Shown one piece after another: positions 1-6,830 of a DNA stretch of 7,479 nucleotides; position 1 is the first letter of the stretch; every line of letters begins with the position of its first letter. The stretch lies in contig USPE01000090.1 in the NCBI GenBank assembly GCA_900556545.1, forward strand, positions 1 to 7,479, in the 5' to 3' direction. The stretch comes from an uncultured Peptococcaceae bacterium (GTDB lineage Bacteria; Bacillota; Peptococcia; Peptococcales; Peptococcaceae). The notes under the pieces are model-generated. The model did no database searches. It worked only from the letters and a program-made list of their open reading frames with translations, and was not told the DNA's origin. A program made the translations under genes and the position numbers.

Positions 1-68
1 AAAAATAAAATATATTCCCTATGAGATTATTATACATATAAAAATAACTAATTGGTATTAGGCTGTAT

Positions 69-83
69 CAATACCAGGTATTG
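69..83. repeat. 15-base perfect palindrome, operator-like
   Basis: CAATACC and GGTATTG form a perfect 7-bp inverted repeat around a single central A. A third copy of the half-site, GGTATT, lies at 54-59, so three half-sites fall within 30 bases. It lies in AT-rich intergenic DNA with no T-run following, so it looks more like a protein-binding site than a terminator. No regulator can be named, and a chance origin in AT-rich DNA is possible. Confidence 0.4.
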
Positions 84-177
84 TTGAATTAAATAGCATC
101 GAAAAAACGGGTTAATAAAGGCATTGGAAAAGTTTGTCGGAGAAAAAATAATAAAAAATCTTTGATATCGAGTTGGG

Positions 178-211
178 TAACGGCACATTTTTGAGCGGTG
201 TTATTTTTTTT
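178..211 (+). terminator. Possible weak intrinsic terminator
   Basis: A short, imperfect stem (TAACG at 178-182 against TGTTA at 199-203, with a further GC/GC pairing interrupted by a GG bulge) is followed directly by eight T residues (204-211). The T-run and its position are right for a rho-independent terminator of a gene upstream of the window. The stem is weak and GC-poor, so the call is tentative. Confidence 0.25.
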
Positions 212-360
212 GCATCTGAAGTATATCTGAAGAATTTATTTTTATATTGAAATTGAAAAGAAATTGAAAACTCTTGCAAATTTGTTTTTTGCATTGGGAG
301 TATTTTTATCTGCAGGGGATTGTTTTTTCAAACTGCAAAAAAGTTCTGCTCTGAGAAGGA

Positions 361-388
361 TTACCTGCGGTAAAAGGTTGACCTGCGG
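361..388 (+). repeat. Inverted and direct repeat overlapping the -35 box
   Basis: ACCTGCGG occurs at 363-370 and again at 381-388, an 18-base period. The first copy is embedded in an inverted repeat, TTACC-TGC-GGTAA (361-373). The second copy overlaps the -35 hexamer of the acetyltransferase promoter. Repeats with this placement are typical of transcription factor operators, here one that would block or recruit RNA polymerase. The regulator is unknown. Confidence 0.4.
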
Positions 389-406
389 CGCGTTGTGGGA
401 TAAAAT
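378..406 (+). promoter_or_regulatory. Sigma-A-type promoter of the acetyltransferase gene
   Basis: A -35 hexamer TTGACC (378-383) and a -10 hexamer TAAAAT (401-406) each match consensus at five of six positions, with the optimal 17-base spacer. The predicted start is near 413, leaving a leader of about 45 bases before the ATG at 458. The spacer is GC-rich compared with the surrounding DNA. The call rests on sequence match only. Confidence 0.6.
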
Positions 407-444
407 AAAGAATAATGATTCAGAATATGGTAAGGAAGGACATT

Positions 445-450
445 GGAGGT
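445..450 (+). promoter_or_regulatory. Ribosome binding site that fixes the acetyltransferase start
   Basis: GGAGGT lies seven bases before the ATG at 458. This favours that ATG over the in-frame TTG at 443, which sits immediately before the Shine-Dalgarno motif and has only a poorly placed purine stretch upstream of its own. Confidence 0.8.
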
Positions 451-457
451 GGCAGGA

Positions 458-1027
458 ATGTTTACCGGAAGAAAAATTATTTTAGAAAAACCGACCAAAG
501 CGGATGCCTTTTATTTTCAGAAATGGTTTATGAATAAAGAGTTTCGCCATTGGTACGATAGCTATATGAGCGTATCGCTGGATATGATCGAGGCAGAGAT
601 TGCCCAGGTGAAGGATGTAACGGATCCGAGCGCAGAGCGGATTGACTTTGCGGTAAAAAATAAACGCAACGGGGAAACCATTGGGATTGCGTCGATTAAA
701 GATATTGACCGGCAGAACGGGCACGCCGAAATTGCGTTGGGCATTGGCGATGAAGAAAATCGTCTGGCCGGTTTTGGTCTGGATTTGATGATTGTGTTGG
801 CAGATGTGGTATTTTATCACTTTGGTTTTGAAAAATGCTACTCTAAAGTAAATGACAACAATCGTCTGGGTTTAAAATCTGCGTTAAGCTTTGGTTTTAC
901 CGCAGAGGGTAAACTGCGCAAGCATACGTTCATTGATGGGCAGTATATTGACCAGTGGATTCTGGGCATGACCCGGGAAGAATATGAAGGTTTGAGTATT
1001 GTACCAAAATGGAAGGCGCGGTCGTAG
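458..1027 (+). CDS. GNAT family N-acetyltransferase, RimJ/RimL type
   Basis: This 189-residue protein belongs to the GNAT superfamily, which moves an acetyl group from acetyl-CoA to an amine; it should be cytosolic. The opening MFTGRKIILEKPTKAD resembles the RimJ/RimL branch. The core strands GETIGIASIKDID (72-84) and the alternating strand near 88-96 precede the acetyl-CoA pyrophosphate loop R-L-A-G-F-G (102-107), which fits R/Q-x-x-G-x-G/A. The N-rich turn at 132-135 followed by the GF at 146-147 is the usual C-terminal part of the fold. The length is normal for this branch. The substrate cannot be predicted: ribosomal protein N-termini, other proteins, antibiotics and small amines are all possible. 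It has its own promoter and is not part of the methionine pathway as far as the sequence shows. No terminator separates it from the next promoter, so some read-through into the riboswitch leader is likely. Confidence 0.88.
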   Translation: MFTGRKIILEKPTKADAFYFQKWFMNKEFRHWYDSYMSVSLDMIEAEIAQVKDVTDPSAERIDFAVKNKRNGETIGIASIKDIDRQNGHAEIALGIGDEENRLAGFGLDLMIVLADVVFYHFGFEKCYSKVNDNNRLGLKSALSFGFTAEGKLRKHTFIDGQYIDQWILGMTREEYEGLSIVPKWKARS

Positions 1028-1034
1028 AAAAATC

Positions 1035-1063
1035 TTTACAACAGCCATGTATTGTGGTATAGT
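1035..1063 (+). promoter_or_regulatory. Promoter of the methionine operon
   Basis: TTTACA (1035-1040) and TATAGT (1058-1063) each match the sigma-A hexamers at five of six positions, with an exact 17-base spacer. A TG one base before the -10 box (1055-1056) adds an extended -10 element. Transcription should begin near 1070, shortly before the SAM riboswitch. The -35 box starts only eight bases after the acetyltransferase stop codon. Confidence 0.75.
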
Positions 1064-1093
1064 GTTAAAAATACAAAAAACTGCATAAGTAAT

Positions 1094-1202
1094 CTTTGTT
1101 ATCAAGAGTGGTGGAGGGACTGGCCCTGTGAAACCCGGCAACAACCAGCAGAGCTGGAAATGTGCTAAATCCTGCAGACAATATGTCTGGTAGATAATGG
1201 AG
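1094..1202 (+). promoter_or_regulatory. SAM-I (S-box) riboswitch aptamer
   Basis: This leader RNA binds S-adenosylmethionine and controls the methionine genes downstream. Visible elements in order are: P1 5' arm (1094-1103), the conserved ATCAAGAG start, the GGAGGGACTGGCCC core (1113-1126), TGAAACCCGGCAAC (1129-1142), P3 as CCAGC/GCTGG with a three-base loop (1145-1157), the conserved GTGCTAAATCC (1162-1172), P4 as CAGACA/TGTCTG (1175-1189), and P1 3' arm (1193-1202). P1 has ten pairs, three of them G-U. One small oddity is that the lowest P2 position, U1109 against C1136, cannot pair, where many S-boxes have a pair. The 3' P1 bases AATGG (1196-1200) can alternatively pair with CCATT (1223-1227) of the terminator as an antiterminator. 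An AGCGAT/ATTGCT hairpin (1201-1215) could stack on that helix. SAM binding should hold P1 together and switch transcription off. Confidence 0.96.
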
Positions 1203-1221
1203 CGATGTTATTGCTGTCAGG

Positions 1222-1254
1222 GCCATTTTCTATCAACAGAAAATGGCTTTTTTT
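1222..1254 (+). terminator. Riboswitch-controlled intrinsic terminator
   Basis: GCCATTTTC (1222-1230) pairs perfectly with GAAAATGGC (1239-1247) around an eight-base loop, followed by seven T residues (1248-1254). It is the expression platform of the SAM-I riboswitch. Its 5' arm shares CCATT with the proposed antiterminator, so the two structures exclude each other. High SAM should favour this hairpin and stop transcription before metY. Confidence 0.93.
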
Positions 1255-1290
1255 GTATATTTTTAGCAATCAATCTAGGGAGGAATCATC

Positions 1291-2577
1291 ATGAATTTAG
1301 AAAATTGCAACGCAGGAACGATTTGTATTCAAGGCGGCTGGGAACCCAAGAAAGGGGAAGCCAGAGTGCTGCCAATCTATCAGAGTACCACATTTTTATA
1401 TGAAACCAGCGAGCAGATGGGCCGCCTGTTTGATTTAGAGGATAATGGATTTTTTTATACACGGCTGCAAAACCCAACTTCTGATGCGGTTGCTGCCAAA
1501 ATTGCGGCGCTGGAAGGCGGCGTGGGTGCTATGCTGACCTCGTCCGGTCAGGCTGCCAACTTTTTTGCAGTGCTGAATATTTGTGAAGCGGGCGATCATC
1601 TGATTTGTTCCAGCGCAGTCTATGGAGGCACCTTTAATCTGTTTGGTGTGACCATGAAAAAAATGGGCATTGAATGCACCTTTGTAGACCCTGATGAAAG
1701 TGAAGAAGTGCTGGCAAAAGAATTTCGGCCCAACACAAAATGTGTGGTGGCAGAAACCATCGCCAATCCTGCGCTGACGGTGCTGGATATTGAAAAATTT
1801 GCCCATCTGGCCCACAGCCACGGTGTGCCGCTGATTGTGGACAATACCTTTGCTACACCAATCAACTGCCAGCCAATCAAATGGGGCGCCGACATTGTTA
1901 CCCATTCCACTAGCAAATATATGGATGGTCATGGTGTATGCGTGGGCGGCTGCATTGTGGACAGCGGCAATTTTGACTGGGAGCGGTATCATGATAAATA
2001 TACATGCCTGACCGAACCGGACGAATCTTATCATGGTATTATCTATACACAGAAATTCGGCAAGCTGGCTTATATCACCAAAGCCACTTCTCAGTTAATG
2101 CGTGATTTGGGCCCTGCGCCATCTCCGCAAAATTCGTTTTTGCTGAATCTGGGTTTGGAAACACTGCATCTGCGTGTGCCTCGTCATTGCAGCAATGCTT
2201 TGCAGGTGGCGCAGTATTTGCAGAACCATGAGAAAGTGGCCTGGGTAAGCTATGCCGGGCTGGAAGGAAACAAATATTATGAACTGGCGCAGAAATATAT
2301 GCCCAACGGCACTTGCGGCGTGCTGTGCTTTGGACTGAAGGGCGGCCGCGATGTATCGGTGGCATTTATGGATAAACTGAAACTGGCTGCTATTGTTACC
2401 CATGTGGCAGATGCCCGCACCTGTGTGCTGCATCCGGCCAGCCATACCCATCGCCAGATGACCGAAGAACAGCTGAAAGAGGCTGGTGTTGCGCCGGATT
2501 TGATTCGTTTTTCTGTGGGCATTGAAGATGCAGCCGATATCATTGCTGATTTAGAGCAGGCTCTGGCGCAGATTTAA
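1291..2577 (+). CDS. metY: O-acetylhomoserine sulfhydrylase (aminocarboxypropyltransferase)
   Basis: This PLP enzyme of the Cys/Met metabolism family makes homocysteine from O-acetylhomoserine and sulfide in the cytosol. At 428 residues it has the usual MetY length, longer than typical cystathionine enzymes. Visible active-site features are the phosphate and substrate loop Y56-T-R58 with NPT (61-63), SSGQAA (84-89), the ring-stacking Y111, D184 in VDNTFATP for the PLP nitrogen, Schiff-base lysine K209 in STSKYMDGHG, and R406 in IRFSVGIED for the substrate carboxylate. AGGGAGG (1277-1283) lies seven bases before the ATG. It is the first gene after the SAM riboswitch and is followed by metA, whose predicted product is its substrate. 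Methionine gamma-lyase is the main alternative within this family, but the gene context favours MetY. Confidence 0.93.
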   Translation: MNLENCNAGTICIQGGWEPKKGEARVLPIYQSTTFLYETSEQMGRLFDLEDNGFFYTRLQNPTSDAVAAKIAALEGGVGAMLTSSGQAANFFAVLNICEAGDHLICSSAVYGGTFNLFGVTMKKMGIECTFVDPDESEEVLAKEFRPNTKCVVAETIANPALTVLDIEKFAHLAHSHGVPLIVDNTFATPINCQPIKWGADIVTHSTSKYMDGHGVCVGGCIVDSGNFDWERYHDKYTCLTEPDESYHGIIYTQKFGKLAYITKATSQLMRDLGPAPSPQNSFLLNLGLETLHLRVPRHCSNALQVAQYLQNHEKVAWVSYAGLEGNKYYELAQKYMPNGTCGVLCFGLKGGRDVSVAFMDKLKLAAIVTHVADARTCVLHPASHTHRQMTEEQLKEAGVAPDLIRFSVGIEDAADIIADLEQALAQI

Positions 2578-2609
2578 GCAGATAGAAATTTTTATATGAA
2601 TTGATTGCA

Positions 2610-2647
2610 ACAGGGGTAAACGTGTTTGATGGTGCGTTTACCCCTGT
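2610..2647 (+). repeat. Perfect 13-bp hairpin between metY and metA
   Basis: ACAGGGGTAAACG (2610-2622) is exactly complementary to CGTTTACCCCTGT (2635-2647) around a 12-base loop. No T-run follows; only GGGGGATTTATTT comes next, so it is not a standard terminator. It ends a few bases before the metA ribosome binding site. In the metY-metA mRNA it could mark a processing site, protect a 3' end, or tune metA translation. A protein-binding site in DNA cannot be excluded. Confidence 0.75.
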
Positions 2648-2650
2648 GCG

Positions 2651-2658
2651 AAAGGGGG
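2651..2658 (+). promoter_or_regulatory. Ribosome binding site that fixes the metA start
   Basis: AAAGGGGG lies eight bases before the ATG at 2667. The frame is open back to a TTG at 2601, but that would put the 13-bp hairpin inside the coding region and add residues not seen at the usual MetA N-terminus. The MPVIIP start matches the family. Confidence 0.75.
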
Positions 2659-2666
2659 ATTTATTT

Positions 2667-3596
2667 ATGCCTGTTATTATACCAGCTGCGTTGCCGGCTA
2701 CAGAAACGCTGGCCAATGAGCAGATTTTCGTGATGCATGAGCAGCGGGCGCTGAGCCAGGATATTCGTCCATTGCGGCTGGCCATTGTCAATTTGATGCC
2801 CACCAAAATTGTGACCGAAACCCAGTTATTGCGGCTGATTAGTAATACTGCGCTGCAGGTGGAGGTGGATTTGATTCGGATGGCAAGCCACACCAGCAAA
2901 AATGTGTCCGAGGAGCATCTGCAGGCTTTCTATAAAGATTTTGAGGAAATCAAGCATAATCGCTATGACGGCATGATTATTACCGGAGCGCCGGTGGAGC
3001 ATATGTCCTTTCAGGAAGTCAATTACTGGGACGAGCTGCGCATGATTTTTGACTTTGCGGATAAGAATGTCTTTTCTTCGTTATTTATCTGCTGGGGTGC
3101 GCAGGCAGCATTGTATCATTATTATGGCGTGCCCAAGTATCAGCTGCCGCAGAAACGGTTTGGTGTTTTTGAGCATGAGGTGCTGTGCAAACGGCCTATT
3201 GTGCGCGGTTTTGATGATGTGTTTTATGCGCCCCATTCCCGGCATACCGAGTTTCGGGCAGGGGACATTGCCAAAGTGGAGGATTTGGAAATCATTGCGC
3301 AGTCACAGGAAGCGGGGGTTTATCTGGTGGCCAGTAAGGATGGGCATCGGGTATTTGTGTCCGGTCATTGCGAGTACGACCCATTAACGCTGGATGCCGA
3401 ATATCAGCGGGATATCAGTCAGGGCAAGGAAATTGCTGTGCCTAAAAATTATTACCCCAACGATGATCCATCCTGCACGCCGGTGGTGCGTTGGCGCAGT
3501 CATGGCAATCTGTTGTTTTCTAACTGGCTCAACTATTATGTATATCAGGAAACACCTTATGATTTAGAGCATTTGGAAGGGGCGCAGGAGAGCTGA
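2667..3596 (+). CDS. metA: Homoserine O-acetyltransferase (MetA type)
   Basis: This 309-residue protein activates the hydroxyl of homoserine, the first committed step of methionine synthesis. It has the full MetA pattern: [11 protein letters not shown] at the N-terminus, [33 protein letters not shown] (42-57), TGAPVE (106-111), catalytic Cys142 in ICWGAQAAL, and the His234/Glu236 pair in SGHCEYDP. These correspond to the Cys142, His235 and Glu237 triad of E. coli MetA. Residue 111 is Glu, which in the Bacillus cereus enzyme was shown to favour acetyl-CoA, whereas Gly there goes with succinyl-CoA. Acetyl specificity also agrees with the neighbouring metY. Many databases label such proteins homoserine O-succinyltransferase by homology; here that would probably be wrong. 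The stop is one base before the metH ATG. Confidence 0.95.
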   Translation: MPVIIPAALPATETLANEQIFVMHEQRALSQDIRPLRLAIVNLMPTKIVTETQLLRLISNTALQVEVDLIRMASHTSKNVSEEHLQAFYKDFEEIKHNRYDGMIITGAPVEHMSFQEVNYWDELRMIFDFADKNVFSSLFICWGAQAALYHYYGVPKYQLPQKRFGVFEHEVLCKRPIVRGFDDVFYAPHSRHTEFRAGDIAKVEDLEIIAQSQEAGVYLVASKDGHRVFVSGHCEYDPLTLDAEYQRDISQGKEIAVPKNYYPNDDPSCTPVVRWRSHGNLLFSNWLNYYVYQETPYDLEHLEGAQES

Positions 3597-3597
3597 T

Positions 3598-5997
3598 ATG
3601 AGCAAAATTCTTATTTTTGACGGTGCAATGGGCACCATGCTGCAGCAGCGAGGGTTGCTGCCGGGGCAGAGTCCGGAAGAATTAAACTTAACCATGCCTG
3701 ATGTGGTGGAAAGTGTTCATGCTGATTATCTGCAGGCGGGCGCCGACATTGTTACCACCAATACCTTTGGCGGCAGCCGCTTTAAACTGCGGGAGTATGA
3801 TTTAGAGGAACAGGTTGCTCAGATTAACCAGCGGGCGGTGGAAATTGCCCGCGCAGCCTGTCAAAAGGCCGGTCATGGGAAAGTGGCAGCATCATTGGGG
3901 CCTACCGGTTATTTTGTATCGCCGGTGGGGGATACCAGCTTTGATGAAATGTATCAGGTTTATCGGGAGCAGGCCGATGCCATTGCTGCTGCACAGCCCG
4001 ACTATTTTTTGCTGGAAACCTTCAGTGATTTGGGGGAAACCCGGGCGGCGCTGCTGGCCTGTTTGGATGCCGGACAGAGAAAAATTCCGGTTATCTGCAG
4101 TATGACCTACACCAATGGACGCACCTTAACCGGTGTCAGTCCTGCGGTGGCTGCGGTTACGCTGGAAGCCATGGGGGCTTATGGTATTGGCTGTAACTGT
4201 TCCGGCGGTCCGCAGGAACTGCAGCAGGTTATTGCCGAACTGGCGCAGTATACCCAGCTGCCGCTGATGGTGCAGCCCAACGCCGGATTGCCCCTACTGG
4301 TGGACGGGCAGGTGCAATATCCCCTGGATGCAGCGCAGTTTGCAGCTTCTATGGAGCAGTTTTTACCTTATCAGACAGCCTTTATGGGCGGTTGCTGCGG
4401 CACTACACCACAGCATATTCGGGCGCTGCAGCAGACTGTGCAGGGGCATCATTTGGAACAGCGGACTGTAGAACAGTTGGGACGGTTATCCTGCCGGGAA
4501 CATATTGTAGAGCTGGGCGGCAGTACCTTGCCCAAAATGATTGGTGAGCGAATCAATCCTACTGCCCGCAAAAAGCTGGCGCAGGGATTGCGGGACGGCG
4601 ACTATTCTCTAATTGAGCATGAAGCAGAGCAGCAGGTAGAGGCCGGTGCTCATGTGCTGGATATTAATGTGGGCGCTCATGGCATTGATGAGGTGCAGGT
4701 GATGGGTCACATTGTTACCTTATTGCAGCAGAGCACCAGCATTCCTCTTTGTTTGGATTCTACCCGTCCGGCAGTATTGGAGGCCGGTTTAAAGCAGTAT
4801 CAGGGCAAGGCTTTGATTAATTCGGTGAACGGAGAACAGGCCAGTCTGGACGGTATTTTACCGCTGGCAGCCCGTTACGGCGCTGCTGTGGTTGGCCTGA
4901 CCTTGGATGAAACAGGTATCCCTGCCACTGCGGAAGGCCGTTTGGAAATTGCCCGCCGCATTGTAGATGCCTGCGCAGCCCATGGCATCAAACGGCAGGA
5001 TATTTATCTGGACAGCCTGGTATTTACAGTGGGAACGGATATCAACGGCCCGCGGGAAACGCTGCGCACCATGAAGCTGATTCGCCAGGAGCTGCCCGGT
5101 GTTAATTTATTGCTGGGTGTCAGCAATGTGTCCCACGGTTTGCCCAATCGGCCTAAAATTAACAGTGCTTTTCTGGCTATGGCCATTGGCAATGGCTTGG
5201 ATCTGGCTATTATCAATCCGTTGGATGAAATGATGAAAAATGCCTGGCAGAGTGCGGCGCTATTGGTGGGCCGCGATGAAAATGCGCAAAATTATTTGCA
5301 GCTGAACACCGAACAAGCCGCGCCTGCTGCTGCAGTGGCGGATGAAACGCCCAGTCTGGAACTGGTGAGCCGCTCGGTGGTAAAAGGCAGTTCCAATATT
5401 GCCAAAGTGGTGCAGTCTTTATTAGATGATGGTATAGAACCGATGACCATTATCAATGATGGATTGATTGCCGGCTTAAATGAAGTTGGTGAAAAATATG
5501 AAAAAGGCGTATTCTTTCTGCCCCAGCTGATGCGCAGTGCCGAGGTATCGCAGCAGGCATTTCAGCTTTTGGAAGGCTATCTGCAAAGCGGAGATGGGTT
5601 TCAGAAGGGCACGTTGGTAATTGGTACGGTAAAAGGCGACATTCATGATATCGGCAAAAATATGGTGGCGGTGATGGTGAAAAATCACGGCTATCGGGTG
5701 ATTGATTTGGGCAAAAATGTGCCTGCAGAGGCTTTTGTGGATGCGGTGCTGGAATACCATGCCGAGTTTTTAGGACTCAGCGCATTGATGACTACCACCA
5801 TGCAGGAGATTCCCGGCGTGATTGCTCTTTTGCGGGAAAAATCGCCTGCCACCAAAGTTATTGTAGGCGGCGCTGTGATTACAGAAGAATTTGCGCAAGA
5901 GGCCGGAGCTGATGGCTTTGGCAGAGATGCAGTGCAAACGGTAAAATTGATGGATGAATTTTTGAAAGAAGGTGCCCCATGCTGCGACAACAATTAA
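3598..5997 (+). CDS. metH: Cobalamin-dependent methionine synthase core, lacking the activation domain
   Basis: This enzyme transfers a methyl group from 5-methyl-tetrahydrofolate through cobalamin to homocysteine. Domains in order are: homocysteine-binding barrel (about 1-290), with zinc ligands Cys201 in GCNCSGG and Cys266-Cys267 in GGCCGTT; pterin-binding barrel (about 312-565), with MIGERINPT, LDINVGA and GVSNVSHGLPNRP; a cobalamin cap helical domain (about 588-665); and a B12-binding Rossmann domain (about 671-790), with D681-x-H683-x-x-G686 giving the cobalt-ligating histidine, S729-A-L and GG at 757-758. An alanine-rich linker lies at 574-581. At 799 residues it stops after the B12 domain, so the AdoMet reactivation domain of the roughly 1,200-residue E. 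coli type is absent. The ORF is intact and shows no frameshift. AGGAG (3586-3590) lies seven bases before the ATG. The missing function appears to be supplied by the gene at 6830. Confidence 0.96.
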   Translation: MSKILIFDGAMGTMLQQRGLLPGQSPEELNLTMPDVVESVHADYLQAGADIVTTNTFGGSRFKLREYDLEEQVAQINQRAVEIARAACQKAGHGKVAASLGPTGYFVSPVGDTSFDEMYQVYREQADAIAAAQPDYFLLETFSDLGETRAALLACLDAGQRKIPVICSMTYTNGRTLTGVSPAVAAVTLEAMGAYGIGCNCSGGPQELQQVIAELAQYTQLPLMVQPNAGLPLLVDGQVQYPLDAAQFAASMEQFLPYQTAFMGGCCGTTPQHIRALQQTVQGHHLEQRTVEQLGRLSCREHIVELGGSTLPKMIGERINPTARKKLAQGLRDGDYSLIEHEAEQQVEAGAHVLDINVGAHGIDEVQVMGHIVTLLQQSTSIPLCLDSTRPAVLEAGLKQYQGKALINSVNGEQASLDGILPLAARYGAAVVGLTLDETGIPATAEGRLEIARRIVDACAAHGIKRQDIYLDSLVFTVGTDINGPRETLRTMKLIRQELPGVNLLLGVSNVSHGLPNRPKINSAFLAMAIGNGLDLAIINPLDEMMKNAWQSAALLVGRDENAQNYLQLNTEQAAPAAAVADETPSLELVSRSVVKGSSNIAKVVQSLLDDGIEPMTIINDGLIAGLNEVGEKYEKGVFFLPQLMRSAEVSQQAFQLLEGYLQSGDGFQKGTLVIGTVKGDIHDIGKNMVAVMVKNHGYRVIDLGKNVPAEAFVDAVLEYHAEFLGLSALMTTTMQEIPGVIALLREKSPATKVIVGGAVITEEFAQEAGADGFGRDAVQTVKLMDEFLKEGAPCCDNN

Positions 5998-6830
5998 AAG
6001 AAAAATCATTTGTAGTAACAATGGAAGTAGACCCGCCCAGAGGGGCCGATCCATGGCCGGTATTTACTGCCATTCATGATCTGGCTGATCGTCTGACCGC
6101 TGTTAATATTGCAGACAGTCCCACTGCCAAACTGCGGATGAGCCCTATTGCATTGGCTTATCTGGTGCAGGACAGATTGAATCTGGAAAGCATCTTTCAT
6201 CTTACTTGCCGGGACCGCAATCTGCTTGGTTTGCAGGCCGAGCTGCTGGGTGCCTATGCGCTGGGTGTGCGCAATATTTTAACATTAACCGGCGATGACC
6301 CAAAACTGGGCGATCATCCTGACGCCACCGGTATTTTTGATGTGGATTCCAAGGGTTTGGCTAAGATGGCTGCTCAGCTGAATCAGGGCAAGGATTATCA
6401 TGGTCATGATTTGGATAATGCCACCAATTTTTTTGTGGGCGCAGTGGCTAATCCGGTGATGGCAGATTTGCAGAAGGAAGCTGCGCGGGTGCGGGAAAAA
6501 ATTGAGCACGGTGTGCAGTTCTTTCAGACACAGCCGGTATATACGCTGGAGCAGGTGGAACGGTTTGCCGATGCGGTGCAGACCGATGTGCCCTTCATTT
6601 ATGGCATTATGCCGGTAAAAAGTGTAAAACAGGCGCACTATTTGAATAACAACGTGCCCGGTGTGCATGTGCCTGACGAAATGATTGCCATCCTGGAGCG
6701 GGACGGCGCTGCCGGCGGCATGGAATATCTGTGTCGGTTGGTGCAGCAGTTGAAGCCCCATGTGGCAGGTATTCATATTTTCCCTATGCGGCAGTATCAT
6801 CTGGCGGAACAGCTGATTGAGGTGCTGTAA
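5979..6830 (+). CDS. metF: 5,10-methylenetetrahydrofolate reductase, short form
   Basis: This 283-residue flavoprotein should reduce 5,10-methylene-THF to 5-methyl-THF, the methyl donor for the upstream MetH. It is a single TIM-barrel of the MTHFR family. Visible motifs are E16 in VTMEVDPPRG (matching catalytic Glu28 of E. coli MetF), HLTCRDRN (74-81), LTGDDP (103-108) with D106 near the flavin, FFQTQPVY (181-188), and GIHIFPMR (264-271) near the C-terminus. The GDDP, GDHP and FDVDS features resemble MTHFRs of anaerobes and those fused to homocysteine methyltransferases rather than the classic E. coli form. No partner subunit such as MetV is visible, so the electron donor is unknown. The start overlaps metH by 19 bases, with AAGAAGGTG just before it, which suggests translational coupling. 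Confidence 0.92.
   Translation: MLRQQLKEKSFVVTMEVDPPRGADPWPVFTAIHDLADRLTAVNIADSPTAKLRMSPIALAYLVQDRLNLESIFHLTCRDRNLLGLQAELLGAYALGVRNILTLTGDDPKLGDHPDATGIFDVDSKGLAKMAAQLNQGKDYHGHDLDNATNFFVGAVANPVMADLQKEAARVREKIEHGVQFFQTQPVYTLEQVERFADAVQTDVPFIYGIMPVKSVKQAHYLNNNVPGVHVPDEMIAILERDGAAGGMEYLCRLVQQLKPHVAGIHIFPMRQYHLAEQLIEVL

Larger units (their letters stand above)
1..377. other. AT-rich non-coding region without a convincing gene
   Basis: This stretch is strongly AT-rich, with many A and T runs, unlike the more GC-balanced genes downstream. Short open frames exist on both strands, for example a TTG-started + frame from 264 to 485 and a - strand frame over 112-294. Neither has a good ribosome binding site or recognisable protein content, and the first runs into the acetyltransferase gene in another frame. 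I therefore regard it as intergenic. It contains a 15-base palindrome, a weak hairpin followed by a T-run, and the start of the acetyltransferase promoter region, listed separately. It may include the 3' or 5' flank of a gene lying outside the window. Confidence 0.7.

Noticed and set aside
112..294. Minus-strand 60-residue frame in the AT-rich region
   Set aside because: Its content is dominated by Phe, Lys, Asn and Ile as expected from random AT-rich DNA, and no ribosome binding site or family match is seen.
443..457. TTG at 443 as the acetyltransferase start
   Set aside because: The GGAGGT motif falls just inside that start and is ideally placed for the ATG at 458.
264..485. TTG-started 73-residue + strand frame beginning MKTLANLFFALGVFLSAG, resembling a signal peptide
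   Set aside because: It has no Shine-Dalgarno motif and an AT-biased composition. It crosses the acetyltransferase promoter and start in another frame, and the remainder does not look like a protein.
1197..1403. Plus-strand 68-residue frame over the riboswitch terminator and the metY start
   Set aside because: It runs through a structured leader RNA and into metY in a different frame, so it is a chance frame.
1435..2034. Long minus-strand frame of 199 residues opposite metY
   Set aside because: It is His, Phe and Ile rich with no recognisable motif, and lies wholly antisense to a well-supported gene.
2610..2666. metY-metA hairpin as an intrinsic terminator
   Set aside because: The stem is followed by GTGCGAAAGGGGG rather than a T-run, and the first T-rich bases come well after the stem.
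2601..2666. Upstream TTG start giving metA a 22-residue N-terminal extension
   Set aside because: No ribosome binding site precedes it, the extension would encode the hairpin, and MetA family proteins start at the MPxxIP motif.
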